Source: Streptomyces endocoffeicus (lineage in GTDB: Bacteria; Actinomycetota; Actinomycetes; Streptomycetales; Streptomycetaceae). Taken from it: DNA of 64,000 nt. The position numbers and the translations under genes were made by a program. The notes under the pieces are model-generated. The model was not told the DNA's origin and searched no databases. It was given only the letters and a program-made list of their open reading frames with translations. Of the stretch, positions 23,941-32,005 are shown piece by piece (positions within the stretch are counted from its first letter, which is position 1; each line of letters begins with the position of its first letter). The DNA lies in the NCBI RefSeq assembly GCF_016741935.1, contig NZ_JAERRG010000012.1:186001-250000 (forward strand). Reading direction: 5' to 3'.

Positions 23941-26019
23941 CTACGGCCGTCGGGCCGGACGGCTTCCCAGCCGGGCGACGACACCGGAGTGGAAGCGGTC
24001 CACGGCGTCGTCGACACTGCGGATGAAGCCGGACTCGGCATTGCCCCGGGCGCCGCCCATGCCCTTGAAGAGGGACAGCCGGAACCCGGTTATCCGGGCG
24101 CCGCCCTTGGGGAGCATGTCGGCCGGTTCGGGGCGGAGCCGCTCGAGGGTGCCGCGCGGGCCGCCGCCCTGCCCCTCGACCAGGGTTTCCACATGGAGGT
24201 CGGCCGGGGCCTCGGCGAGCTGCCGGACCAGGCGTTTGGCCCAGCTGAGGGGATAGCCCTGGTCGGGGGCCGGAATCTCGATGGCGGTGCGCAGCTTGCC
24301 GGTGCGCAGATCGGCGACGATCGCGAGGATCCCGGAGGTGCCCTCGATGCGCAGCTCGGCGTAGAGACGGCCCTCCTCGCAGAGCCGGTCGGCCATGTCC
24401 GCACGACGGGAACTCTGGTCGGTCCCCCGCCTGGCACGCTGAACGGGCAGCACCTTCTGCCCGAGTTCGCCGCCCAGCCGCAGACAGACCTGGCGGATGA
24501 GCCGGTCCCAGCTCTCGACCACGTCGATGGCGCGCCGGTCCCCCTGGCACAGGGTCTCGTTGTCGATGCCGTTGCGCACCGGCACCCAGGCCGGGCCCAT
24601 GTTCTGGAAGCCGTGGCAGCCGGAGTTCTCGTGCTGGAGGTACTGCAGCAGTTCCTGGAGGAGCCAGGCGTGCGCGGTGTTGCCGACACCTTCGTGGCGG
24701 ATCAGCATCTGGGCGTGGTGGGCCACCTCGGCCCAGGACAGATGCCACAGCGCGACCTTGTGCTTACGGCGTCCGTCGACCTTGATGTCGACCAGCGGGC
24801 TGCCTTCGAGAGCGACGTCGTTGGACAGCGTGATCACGGCCTCGTAGCCCCGCCGGGCGGCGATGTCCATGTAGTCCTGGACCTGCTCGGACTTGAGCGG
24901 ATTGCCGTTGGTCTTCGTCTCCACCAGGGCGGTCCAGAGTTTCCCGGCCCGCTCCACGCGGATCACGCCGTCGGGGCGCTTGGGGGAGTTGCCTCCGTGC
25001 GGCAGGGAGACCTCGGTGAAGGTCTCCATACGACCGGCGGGCGCGCCGAAGGCCGCCGTGAGCCGACGCCCGAACTCGGGCACCTGCGTCATCACCGACA
25101 GCAGGACGGACGTGGCGCGCGTTTCCCGTTCCCGGTCGTATCTGAGCGAGGAAACCGGGAAGAGCCGAGCCGCCCGCCACGACTCGTTCTCCGCCAGCGA
25201 CTTCTTGGCGACCTTGGGAAGCGTGACCTTCTTCTTCGCCGTACGGGGGCGGCGGGCCGGAGCCGGTGCGGAGTCCTCGCCCGTCACCGGGGCCGTGGGC
25301 GCCGCCGTCCGCACGGGGGTGCCGGGTGCCCCCTCGGCCCCGGGCGCGGGCGCCTGCTCCACCGCCTCCGGCGCCGCGTCCGCCACCTCGTCGGCGGTCG
25401 CCTCGTCGGCGGTCGCTTCGTCGGCCGTCTCCTCGTCGGCGGTCGCCTCGTCAGCCGTCGCCTCGTCGGCCGCGTCATCGTCGATGTCGATGCCGAAGTC
25501 CGTGGCCAGACCGGCCAGTCCGGACTCGTACCCCTGCCCGACGGCCCGGAACTTCCACTCCGCGCCCCGGCGGTAGAGCTCGCCGAAGATGAACGCGCTC
25601 TCCACATCGGCGTCCTCGATCGAGAACCCCAGCAGGGTCTCGCCGACCCGGTCCGCGAGGGTCACCCGCAGGTCGCCGAGATCGCCGAACCTGGCGCCGC
25701 CGTACCGGCTGGCCGCCACGACGATCCGCTCGACATCCGCGGGGGCCGCCGTCAGATCGAGGCTGATGCGGTCCTCGTTCCCCTCGGCGGTCGGCGTCTT
25801 GCCCAGCAGTTGCACACTGCCATCGGCGGCGGCCGGGTTGTTGTAGAAGTAGAAGTCGGCGTCGCCACGGACCTTGCCGTCACCGTTCAGCAGCAGCACG
25901 GAGACGTCGGCGTCCCCATCTCCGGTCGCCGAGCTCCAGTTCAGGCTCAGGATCACGGATCCCGTGTCCTCGCTCAGAGCGGCCAGGCCGACATTGCCAC
26001 CCTTGATCATCTCCCGCAT
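23941..26019 (-). CDS. TerD-domain protein fused to a PD-(D/E)XK-like nuclease domain
   Basis: 692 aa. Residues 1-180 form a TerD domain: KGGNVGLAAL, GDGDADVSVLLLNGDGKV, DFYFYNN, and the Ca2+-site-like acidic repeats. Residues 181-210 are six ADEAT-type pentads (acidic linker). A basic Ala/Pro/Lys stretch (250-275) leads to a second domain (about 280-460) with RPDGVIRV (D350), ALVETKTNGN (E367-T-K369) and the EQVQDYMDIA helix (Q379/Q381, Y383), the signature of the PD-(D/E)XK endonuclease fold. The last ~230 residues are not recognised (Cys-containing, LRIEGTSGILAIVADLRTG). No neighbour is another ter gene. The leader carries an intrinsic-terminator-like hairpin. Confidence 0.8.
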   Translation of the reverse strand: MREMIKGGNVGLAALSEDTGSVILSLNWSSATGDGDADVSVLLLNGDGKVRGDADFYFYNNPAAADGSVQLLGKTPTAEGNEDRISLDLTAAPADVERIVVAASRYGGARFGDLGDLRVTLADRVGETLLGFSIEDADVESAFIFGELYRRGAEWKFRAVGQGYESGLAGLATDFGIDIDDDAADEATADEATADEETADEATADEATADEVADAAPEAVEQAPAPGAEGAPGTPVRTAAPTAPVTGEDSAPAPARRPRTAKKKVTLPKVAKKSLAENESWRAARLFPVSSLRYDRERETRATSVLLSVMTQVPEFGRRLTAAFGAPAGRMETFTEVSLPHGGNSPKRPDGVIRVERAGKLWTALVETKTNGNPLKSEQVQDYMDIAARRGYEAVITLSNDVALEGSPLVDIKVDGRRKHKVALWHLSWAEVAHHAQMLIRHEGVGNTAHAWLLQELLQYLQHENSGCHGFQNMGPAWVPVRNGIDNETLCQGDRRAIDVVESWDRLIRQVCLRLGGELGQKVLPVQRARRGTDQSSRRADMADRLCEEGRLYAELRIEGTSGILAIVADLRTGKLRTAIEIPAPDQGYPLSWAKRLVRQLAEAPADLHVETLVEGQGGGPRGTLERLRPEPADMLPKGGARITGFRLSLFKGMGGARGNAESGFIRSVDDAVDRFHSGVVARLGSRPARRP
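25387..25476 (-). repeat. Six 15-bp tandem repeats encoding ADEAT/ADEET
   Basis: Units of CTCGTCGGCGGTCGC and close variants, exactly in frame, from 25387 to 25476. They make the acidic linker between the TerD and nuclease domains and could change length by slippage without loss of frame. Confidence 0.9.
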
Positions 26020-26031
26020 GGTTGGCCCCCC

Positions 26032-26066
26032 AAAAAAAGACAGCCGCCTCGGACCCCCCGAGCGGC
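26032..26066 (-). terminator. Intrinsic-terminator-like hairpin with T7 tract in the TerD-fusion leader
   Basis: On the minus strand a 9-bp GC stem with one bulge (26043-26052 pairing with 26058-26066) is followed directly by TGTCTTTTTTT (ending 26032). The ATG of the TerD fusion is only 13 nt further on, with the G-rich ribosome site (26024-26030) in between. No gene lies upstream on this strand, so the structure is best read as a transcription attenuator in the gene's own leader. T-runs of this length are unusual in this high-GC window. Confidence 0.6.
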
Positions 26067-26520
26067 CTCCGCATGGCGATGCGTGACGCGCCGCACATGT
26101 CGCGTGAGCGAAGTGAACCTTAGCGCCCGAACCACGCGTTTCGGGAGGTCATGCGTCAATTGATACCGGCCTGCGGCCTCCGGAAGTCACCGAAAACGCA
26201 CAGGAGTTCACGGCGCGAACTGTGCGGTCTATACCTTTTGCGGGTGTGGTCAATGTGTCGCACGAGACAGTGAACGTGACTACTATTCACGTTGATTCGG
26301 CCGGATCCCACGGCTTGTCAGGTGGCTCATCATCCAAAACGGGGACTGCTCTTCGTCTCTTGTCAGCCAGGTCACCGGCGTGAAAGGCTCGCCCCGCCCC
26401 GTAAGGGGAATCCCCAACTCCGAGGCACCGCTGTGCTGTTGGCTGACCACCCCGCGGCCCGTTTGTGAGAGGGTTGCCCCCGGCGGGGGCGCCGCTGTTC
26501 GTGAGTGAGGAATTGCCTCC
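26067..26520. promoter_or_regulatory. Large divergent intergenic region with long leader of the CBM2 gene
   Basis: 454 bp without a gene. For the plus strand, TACTAT (26281-26286) is a good -10 and sits in the loop of an inverted repeat AACGTGA-N7-TCACGTT (26273-26293), a possible operator. That would leave a ~225-nt leader with a CCCC-GTAA-GGGG-type hairpin (about 26397-26411) and a GC hairpin (26476-26490) just before the ribosome site GAGG. The promoter of the TerD fusion must also lie here, but no minus-strand hexamer pair stands out. Confidence 0.45.
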
Positions 26521-28350
26521 ATGCCCGACCACTCATCTCCCAGGGAATCGCCCGGGGACGGCTCCCCGACGCGTCGCGGGGTCGCCGAGGCGCCCGGCGA
26601 GGATGTCGATGGCGCGGCCTCCGCCACGGCGTTGCTGGGCGCGTACTGGGACGCGGTCGCCGATTACGCGGAACTGTGCACCACCACCCCGGAAGACGGG
26701 ATGCGGCTCGCCACCGAGGCGTTCCGGCGGGGCATCCGGGAAACCCGCAACCGCCGCACCCGGGGCTTCGGCAAGCGCCTCCCGTGGCTTCCGCTCTTTC
26801 TGACCGCCGTACGGAAGACCGCCGCCGACTGGGACGCCCACCGGCACGGGGACCGGCTCAACCCGGAGCTGCGGACCTGGCTGGCCTCCGACCTCGCCGC
26901 CCGGTTCGCCGCCCCGCCCCGCGACCAGCCGCTCGCCCTGCGCGCGCTGCGGGACCTGCCGGAGGCGGACGGGGAGCTGCTGTGGCTGGTCGAGGTGGAG
27001 GCGCGGTCCACGGAGGCGGTGGCGCGGCAGCTGGGGTACGACCCGGAGTACGCCACCGAGGAGATCGCCCGGGTCCGCGCGGCCTTCCGCGAACGGTGTC
27101 AGCGCGCCCATGTGGACACCCTCACCGACGAGGAGTGCCGCAGCTACGCCAAGCTGCTGGACGCCGCCACCCGGGCGCCCGACTCCCCCTCACCCGCCGA
27201 CCTGTGGCAGCACCTCGCCCGTTGCCGGACCTGCCGGGACGCCGCCACCTGCATGTATGTGGACGGCGCCGGGCTGCCCGGCGCGCTGGCGGGCGGGGTC
27301 ATCGGCTGGGGCGCGCACCTCTACCTCAAGCGTCGCCGCGCGCTCGGCGAGCGGGCCCCGGGCGCCAAGCCGAGCGCCCGCGCCGCCGCGCCCACCGCGC
27401 ACGCGGTCCGCGCGCCGCTCTGGGAGCGGCTGCGCGACCGGGTCCTGGACACGGTCGGGGCGCGGCGGAGCAGACGGGCCGATGGTGTGGAGGGCAGAGC
27501 CGGCGGAAGATCCGGTGCGGGCGGCAGAGCCGGTGCGGGCGGCAGAGCCGATACGGGTGGCAGAGCCGGTGCGGGCGGGGCCGATGGCGTGAGCGGGGCT
27601 CGCTCCGGGGGACACCGGGTCGTCCGGAACCGCGCCGCCCGCCGCCGGTTACGCAGAGCCCGTACGACGGTCATCCTGGCGGTGATAGCCGTCGTCGCCC
27701 TCGCCGCACTGGTCGCGATGACCAGAACCGCCGCGGACTCCGACAACCGCACCGGCGGTTCCATGGGCCCCGAGGTGACCCCCGGCAGCCTGCCCCCCGC
27801 CACCTCCTCGCCGTACAACCCCGGCGCCCCCGCCTCCCCCAGCCCCTCGAAGAGCGAGGGCGGGAAGGACGGAAAGGACGGGAAGAGCTCCGGCAAGGGG
27901 CACCAGAAGAAACCCGGGCGCTCCCCCGCCCCATCCTCCTCGTCCGCCAAGGGCGACTCCGACTCCGACTCTGGCTCCGGCTCCGCGTCCGGCCACGGCG
28001 GCAAACCGCCCTCCGGCGACCGGAAGCCCGGCGACGACGCCGACTGCACGGCCCGTTTCCAGCTGGTCAACGAATGGCCCGACGGCTTCCAGGCCGCCGT
28101 CACCCTCACCTCCCGCGACTCCCTCGATGACTGGCGGGTCACCTGGACCTTCCGCGACTCCCAGCGGGTGACGCAGATGTGGGACGGGGAGTTCACCCAG
28201 CACGGCCCCAAGGTGACCGCCACCTCGGCCGACTACAACAAGCGCGTCAAGGCCGGTGGTTCCCTCTCCATGGGCTTCCTCGGCTCCTGGAGCGACGGCA
28301 ACCGGCCGCCCGGCTCCTTCACCCTGAACGGCCGCCCCTGCGCGGGCTGA
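26521..28350 (+). CDS. Sigma-like / anti-sigma ZAS transmembrane protein with extracellular CBM2
   Basis: 609 aa. Residues 35-200 look like sigma-70 regions 2 and 4 (AYWDAVADYAELCTTTPEDG..., LRALRDLPEADGELLWLVEVEARSTEAVARQLGYDPEYATEEIARVRAAF, a region-4-like HTH). The anti-sigma zinc motif HxxxCxxC follows (H231, C235, C238; HLARCRTC). Then a Gly/Ala/Arg linker, one transmembrane helix (about 383-400, TVILAVIAVVALAALVAM), a Ser/Gly/Lys/Pro-rich extracellular stalk (405-505) and a complete CBM2 cellulose-binding module (509-607; Trp-rich, flanked by C509 and C607). It looks like a one-piece polysaccharide-sensing regulator; whether the sigma-like part binds RNA polymerase is unknown. Confidence 0.8.
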   Translation: MPDHSSPRESPGDGSPTRRGVAEAPGEDVDGAASATALLGAYWDAVADYAELCTTTPEDGMRLATEAFRRGIRETRNRRTRGFGKRLPWLPLFLTAVRKTAADWDAHRHGDRLNPELRTWLASDLAARFAAPPRDQPLALRALRDLPEADGELLWLVEVEARSTEAVARQLGYDPEYATEEIARVRAAFRERCQRAHVDTLTDEECRSYAKLLDAATRAPDSPSPADLWQHLARCRTCRDAATCMYVDGAGLPGALAGGVIGWGAHLYLKRRRALGERAPGAKPSARAAAPTAHAVRAPLWERLRDRVLDTVGARRSRRADGVEGRAGGRSGAGGRAGAGGRADTGGRAGAGGADGVSGARSGGHRVVRNRAARRRLRRARTTVILAVIAVVALAALVAMTRTAADSDNRTGGSMGPEVTPGSLPPATSSPYNPGAPASPSPSKSEGGKDGKDGKSSGKGHQKKPGRSPAPSSSSAKGDSDSDSGSGSASGHGGKPPSGDRKPGDDADCTARFQLVNEWPDGFQAAVTLTSRDSLDDWRVTWTFRDSQRVTQMWDGEFTQHGPKVTATSADYNKRVKAGGSLSMGFLGSWSDGNRPPGSFTLNGRPCAG

Positions 28351-28433
28351 CGACACCGCTCCACCCGGCCCGAACGGCGGTCCCACCCGGATGGCGGAAC
28401 AAGACCTCCGCCCCCGGGGGAATCCATCCCGGA

Positions 28434-28778
28434 GTGAGCAGTGTCCTCAGCGGCATCGTGACCCTGCCCCCCGACGCCCCCGCCGGGCGGGCGGCGCGGG
28501 TGGTGGTGGAGGTGCGCAACGTGTCCCGCTCCGACACCCCCGAGTCGATCGTGGCCGCGCAGGTCCTCACCGATGTGCCGCTGAGTCCGGGCGGCCATGT
28601 CCCGTTCAGCGTCACCGTCCCCGGGGAGCTGGTCCCCGGGGACAACTACGGGCTGCGGGTCCATGTGGACGTCAGCGGCTCCGGGGTCATGGAGAACGGC
28701 GATCTGGTCAGCGCCGAGGCCGGCCCCGTACCGGCCGGATCCACCGCGGGTCTGATCGCCCCGGTCACGATCGTCTGA
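28434..28778 (+). CDS. YbaY-like beta-sandwich protein
   Basis: 114 aa from GTG 28434. LSGIVTLPPDAPAGRAARVVVEVRNVSRSDTPESIVAAQVLTDVPLSPGGHVPFSVTVP resembles the YbaY/YscW-type lipoprotein fold (G-x-V-x-LP...A-hydrophobic..DVS.AD), here without a signal peptide or lipobox. Role unknown. 83 bp after the CBM2 gene and on the same strand; convergent with a lipoprotein gene. Confidence 0.7.
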   Translation: MSSVLSGIVTLPPDAPAGRAARVVVEVRNVSRSDTPESIVAAQVLTDVPLSPGGHVPFSVTVPGELVPGDNYGLRVHVDVSGSGVMENGDLVSAEAGPVPAGSTAGLIAPVTIV

Positions 28779-28821
28779 GGGATGGGTCCCGGCGCGGGGC
28801 CGTGCGCCGGGACCCATCGGC

Positions 28822-29067
28822 TCAGTTGTCGTTCGCCGCGTCGGAGTCCGCCCTGTTCGCCGCCGACTCCGCGTCGTTCACCAGCTTGTTCAGCTCATCC
28901 AGCTCGGAGGCGGACGGAGCCGGTGCGGTGGCCGACGGGGCGGACGTGCCCGATGAGCCGTCCGCGTCGTCCGAGCCGTCCGAACCGCCCTTGCCGCCGC
29001 CACAGCCGGTGACCAGCACGGCGCAGAGCAGGGCCGTGGCCGCCACGGCCCAGGGGCCGCGCCTCAC
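28822..29067 (-). CDS. Small secreted lipoprotein
   Basis: 81 aa from GTG 29067, overlapping the upstream stop (GTGA). Signal peptide VRRGPWAVAATALLCAVLVTGC with lipobox LVTGC; the mature part is Gly/Ser/Asp/Ala-rich with a short amphipathic segment (ASELDELNKLVNDAESAANRA). Coupled to the secreted protein gene upstream, suggesting that the two work together at the cell surface. Function unknown. Confidence 0.78.
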   Translation of the reverse strand: MRRGPWAVAATALLCAVLVTGCGGGKGGSDGSDDADGSSGTSAPSATAPAPSASELDELNKLVNDAESAANRADSDAANDN

Positions 29068-29507
29068 TTGGCTGATCCCTTGGCCCCGCCGGATCCCTCG
29101 CCACGCGCGGCGCACCACTTCTGGACCTTCGAGAGGTCCTTCTGCCGCTGCTCGAGCGTCGGCACCAGGGACCTGCGGAAGGTGAGCTTGTGGTCGAGGA
29201 ACGTCTGGACCTCGGTGTGGTCCGCCTTCTTCGCCCGCTCGACCCGTTTGGTCAGCCGGGCCACGGACCCGCGGACGGTCGCCGGGCCCTTCAGCCGCTT
29301 CAGCGCCCGGTCCAGCCGCTTGTCGATCTTCTTGGCGCGCTTGCACAGCCCCCGGGAGCCGTCCCCCGCTCCCTTCGGCGCCTTCGCGCTCGGGGCGGCG
29401 GCCGGTGTCGAGGCCGGGGCGCTGCCGTCGGCCGCCGCGATGCCCACCGGACCGAGCAGGGCGGCGGTGGCCGCGCACGCCACGAGGACGCTCTTTCCAC
29501 GGTGCAT
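29064..29507 (-). CDS. Secreted basic helical protein
   Basis: 147 aa. Signal peptide (MHRGKSVLVACAATAALLGPVGIAAADG, cleavage near AAA-DG), an Ala/Pro linker, then a Lys/Arg-rich helical domain (about 50-135; LCKRAKKIDKRLDRALKRLKGP) with two Cys (C55, C132) that may form a disulfide. Not recognised. Forms a two-gene unit with the lipoprotein downstream; both lie 3' of the OmpR-type regulator on the same strand with a 105-bp gap. Confidence 0.78.
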   Translation of the reverse strand: MHRGKSVLVACAATAALLGPVGIAAADGSAPASTPAAAPSAKAPKGAGDGSRGLCKRAKKIDKRLDRALKRLKGPATVRGSVARLTKRVERAKKADHTEVQTFLDHKLTFRRSLVPTLEQRQKDLSKVQKWCAARGEGSGGAKGSAK

Positions 29508-29612
29508 GGTGCTGTTCCTTCCCTTGGAGCCGGACGGCCGGGGAGGGGCCGGGCCGTCCCGGACTGGGAAAAAACCTAGGAACCTTCTTTGTGGAAACTC
29601 TGTGGGCCGGAG

Positions 29613-30311
29613 CTACGGGGCCTCGGCGGGCCGCAGGACGAACCCCACGCCGCGCACCGTGTGCAGCATCCGCGGTCGGCCGCCCACCTCCAGCTTGCGG
29701 CGCAGATAGCTGACGAAGGTGTCCACGGCGTCCGTACGGACGTCGAAGTCATAGCCCCAGACGCGATCCAGCAGCTGATCGCGGGTGAGCACGATCCCGG
29801 CGTTGCGGGCGAACACGTCCAGCAGCTCGAACTCGCGCCGGGTGAGCCGCAGCGCCACCCCGTCCAGCCACGCCTCCCGGGCCTCCGGCACCATCTCCAG
29901 CGCACCGGCCCGCACCCGGTCGGTGGCGGCGGGCGGACGGCGGCGCAGCAGGGCGTGCAGCCGCAGCACCAGCTCCTGGAGCGCGAAGGGCTTGACGAGA
30001 TAGTCGTCGCCCCCGGCCTGCAGCCCGGCCACCCGGTCGGCCACCTCGTCGAGCGCCGACAGCATCAGGACGGGCACGTCATTGCCGTCCGCGCGCAGGG
30101 CGCGGCACACCTCGATCCCGCTCAGGTCCGGCATGGAGATGTCCAGGACCACCACATCGGGGGCCCCGTCGCGCACCGCGGCCAGCGCGGCGTGGCCGCC
30201 GTCCGCGAGGGTCACGGCGAACCCGTTGAGCCGCAGCCCGCGCTCCAGGGACCGCCGGATGGCCGCGTCGTCGTCCGTCACCAGGACGCGACCGCTGCCC
30301 GTGCCTGCCAT
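29613..30311 (-). CDS. OmpR/PhoB-family response regulator (no adjacent kinase)
   Basis: 232 aa. Receiver (8-120) with acidic pocket TDDD, phospho-acceptor in VVLDISMPD, and KPF Lys (YLVKPFALQELVLRLHALLRR). Winged HTH DNA-binding domain (about 135-228; LTRREFELLDVFARNAGIVLTRDQLLDRVWG, VDTFVSYLRRKLE). A full-length, intact regulator but no histidine kinase gene is next to it. Divergent from the aldehyde dehydrogenase gene (198 bp), which it may control. Confidence 0.92.
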   Translation of the reverse strand: MAGTGSGRVLVTDDDAAIRRSLERGLRLNGFAVTLADGGHAALAAVRDGAPDVVVLDISMPDLSGIEVCRALRADGNDVPVLMLSALDEVADRVAGLQAGGDDYLVKPFALQELVLRLHALLRRRPPAATDRVRAGALEMVPEAREAWLDGVALRLTRREFELLDVFARNAGIVLTRDQLLDRVWGYDFDVRTDAVDTFVSYLRRKLEVGGRPRMLHTVRGVGFVLRPAEAP

Positions 30312-30509
30312 GTCCGTACCACCTCCGGCCCGGCATGGTACGTGCCCCGCGGTGCGCGCGGCGCGTTCCCAGGGCCGGGGCAGGGCCGGGGCATGGCCTT
30401 TGGGCCAATTGACTCCGTCCCGTCCGCGCCGTGGGATTGGCCTGGTTCACCCTTTTCCCGCCGCTCCCGCCCAGGAGCCGGTGTGTCCCGCGCCCGCGAA
30501 GGAGCCAGC

Positions 30510-31931
30510 GTGTCCCAGCCCGCCACCGCCCCGGATGCCCTGGACGCCCCGAATGCCCTGGACTCCCTGCACTCCCTGGACGCGCTGGGGCCCAAGGGGC
30601 CCTACCGCTCCCGCAACCGCCTCACCGTCAACGATGTCACCGGCGCGCCGATGGCCGAACTCTCCCTGGTGCCCCGGCTGTTCGTCACCCGGGCGCTGGC
30701 CGCCCTGCGCGCCGCCGGCACCCTGCCGCTGGAGGAGCGGCTGGCCGCGCTGAAGCGGGCGGGGGAGCTGTTCGCCACCGGCACCGTGGCCGGGATGCCG
30801 GCCGAGACGTACGAGGGCGCGGTGTGCCGGATGTCGGGCACCCCGCTCGCCAATGTGCGGATCGCCGTGGAGGCGATACGGCTCAGCGCCACCGAGGCGT
30901 ACCGCAGCGTCCAGGCGGCCCGCCCGGTGGGGGCGGTGGGCGATTGGCGCGATCCGTACGCCCGGAGCGGCACCGCGGTGTGGATCCGGCGCGGCGATGT
31001 CTTCGCGGTGCACGCCGCCGGAAACCACCCCGCCGTGCACGCCCTGTGGCTGGAGGCGCTGGCGCTGGGCTACCGGGTGGCCGTACGCCCCTCCCGCCGT
31101 GAGCCACTCACCCCGTACCGGCTGGTCAGCGCCCTGCGCGAGGCGGGGTTCGGGATGGATCAGGTGGTGCTGCTGCCCACCGACCACGACGCGGCGGGCG
31201 AGATCCTGCACGGTGCGGACCTCTCCATGGTCTACGGCGGGCAGGAGGTCATCGACCGCTACGCCGCCGATCCCGCCGTGCTGCCCAACGGGCCCGGCCG
31301 CTCCAAGATCCTGATCACCGCCGACCGGGAGTGGCGCGACCACCTCGACGTCGTCGTCGACTCCATCGCCCGCCACGGCGGCACCGCGTGCGTCAACGCC
31401 ACCGCCGTCCTCGTCGAGGGCGATCCGGCGCCGGTCGCCGAGGCGCTCGCGGAGCGGCTCGCCGCGCTCCCCAGCCTGCCGCCGCAGGACGAGAAGGCGG
31501 TGCTGCCCGTCCATCCGCTCGAGGTCGCGCGCGGCTTCGAGCGCCTGCTGCTCGGCAAGGCCGCGGGCGCCCGGGCGTGGCTGGGCGGCGACGGCGTGGT
31601 GGACGACCTCGGCGACGGCAGCGCCGCCCTGCGCCCCGCCGTCTTCCAGCTCGACGATCCGCGGGACGCGCGGCTGGGCGTGGAGCTGTCGTTCCCCTGC
31701 GTCTGGGTGGCCCCCTGGACGCGGGAGGCGGGCGTCGCCGCGCTCCGGGACAGCCTGGTGGTCACGGCGCTCACCGGGGACGAGGCGCTGCTGGACGGGC
31801 TGCTCGCCGAGCCGTCCATCAAGAACCTCTACATCGGTGACCATCCCACCCACTGGATCGCCCCGGGCATCCCGCACGACGCGTATCTCGGCGAGTTCCT
31901 GATGCGTACGAAGGCCGTCATCCGCGGCTGA
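30510..31931 (+). CDS. Aldehyde dehydrogenase-superfamily acyl reductase (paired with EhpF-like enzyme)
   Basis: 473 aa from GTG 30510 with AAGGAG upstream; an in-frame GTG at 30483 has its own near-identical ribosome site. After an Ala/Leu/Asp repeat leader (ALDAPNALDSLHSLDALG) comes an ALDH-like fold: WIRRGDVFAVHAAGNHPAVHALWLEALALGYRVAVRPSRREP and the nucleophile in HGGTACVNATAV (C294). It lacks several residues of standard ALDHs and is nearer the LuxC-like acyl-reductase type. The next gene encodes an adenylating enzyme; together they could reduce a carboxylate to an aldehyde (see finding). Confidence 0.78.
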   Translation: MSQPATAPDALDAPNALDSLHSLDALGPKGPYRSRNRLTVNDVTGAPMAELSLVPRLFVTRALAALRAAGTLPLEERLAALKRAGELFATGTVAGMPAETYEGAVCRMSGTPLANVRIAVEAIRLSATEAYRSVQAARPVGAVGDWRDPYARSGTAVWIRRGDVFAVHAAGNHPAVHALWLEALALGYRVAVRPSRREPLTPYRLVSALREAGFGMDQVVLLPTDHDAAGEILHGADLSMVYGGQEVIDRYAADPAVLPNGPGRSKILITADREWRDHLDVVVDSIARHGGTACVNATAVLVEGDPAPVAEALAERLAALPSLPPQDEKAVLPVHPLEVARGFERLLLGKAAGARAWLGGDGVVDDLGDGSAALRPAVFQLDDPRDARLGVELSFPCVWVAPWTREAGVAALRDSLVVTALTGDEALLDGLLAEPSIKNLYIGDHPTHWIAPGIPHDAYLGEFLMRTKAVIRG

Positions 31932-31948
31932 CCCCATGAGTCCGCACC

Positions 31949-31993
31949 CCTGCCGCCATCCGCCCTGCCGCCATCCGTCCTGCCGCCATCCGC
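31949..31993 (+). repeat. Three 15-bp tandem repeats between the ALDH and EhpF-like genes
   Basis: CCTGCCGCCATCCG(C/T) is repeated at 31949-31963, 31964-31978 and 31979-31993, filling most of the 74-bp gap up to GAGGAGC (ribosome site of the next gene). Confidence 0.9.
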
Positions 31994-32005
31994 GAGGAGC
32001 ATCCC

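Noticed and set aside
23920..26163. 747-codon plus-strand open frame
   Set aside because: Antisense shadow of the TerD fusion; third-position bias follows the minus-strand gene.
26287..26627. Minus-strand short open frames upstream of the CBM2 gene
   Set aside because: They overlap the leader and the coding start of the plus-strand gene and have no start signals.
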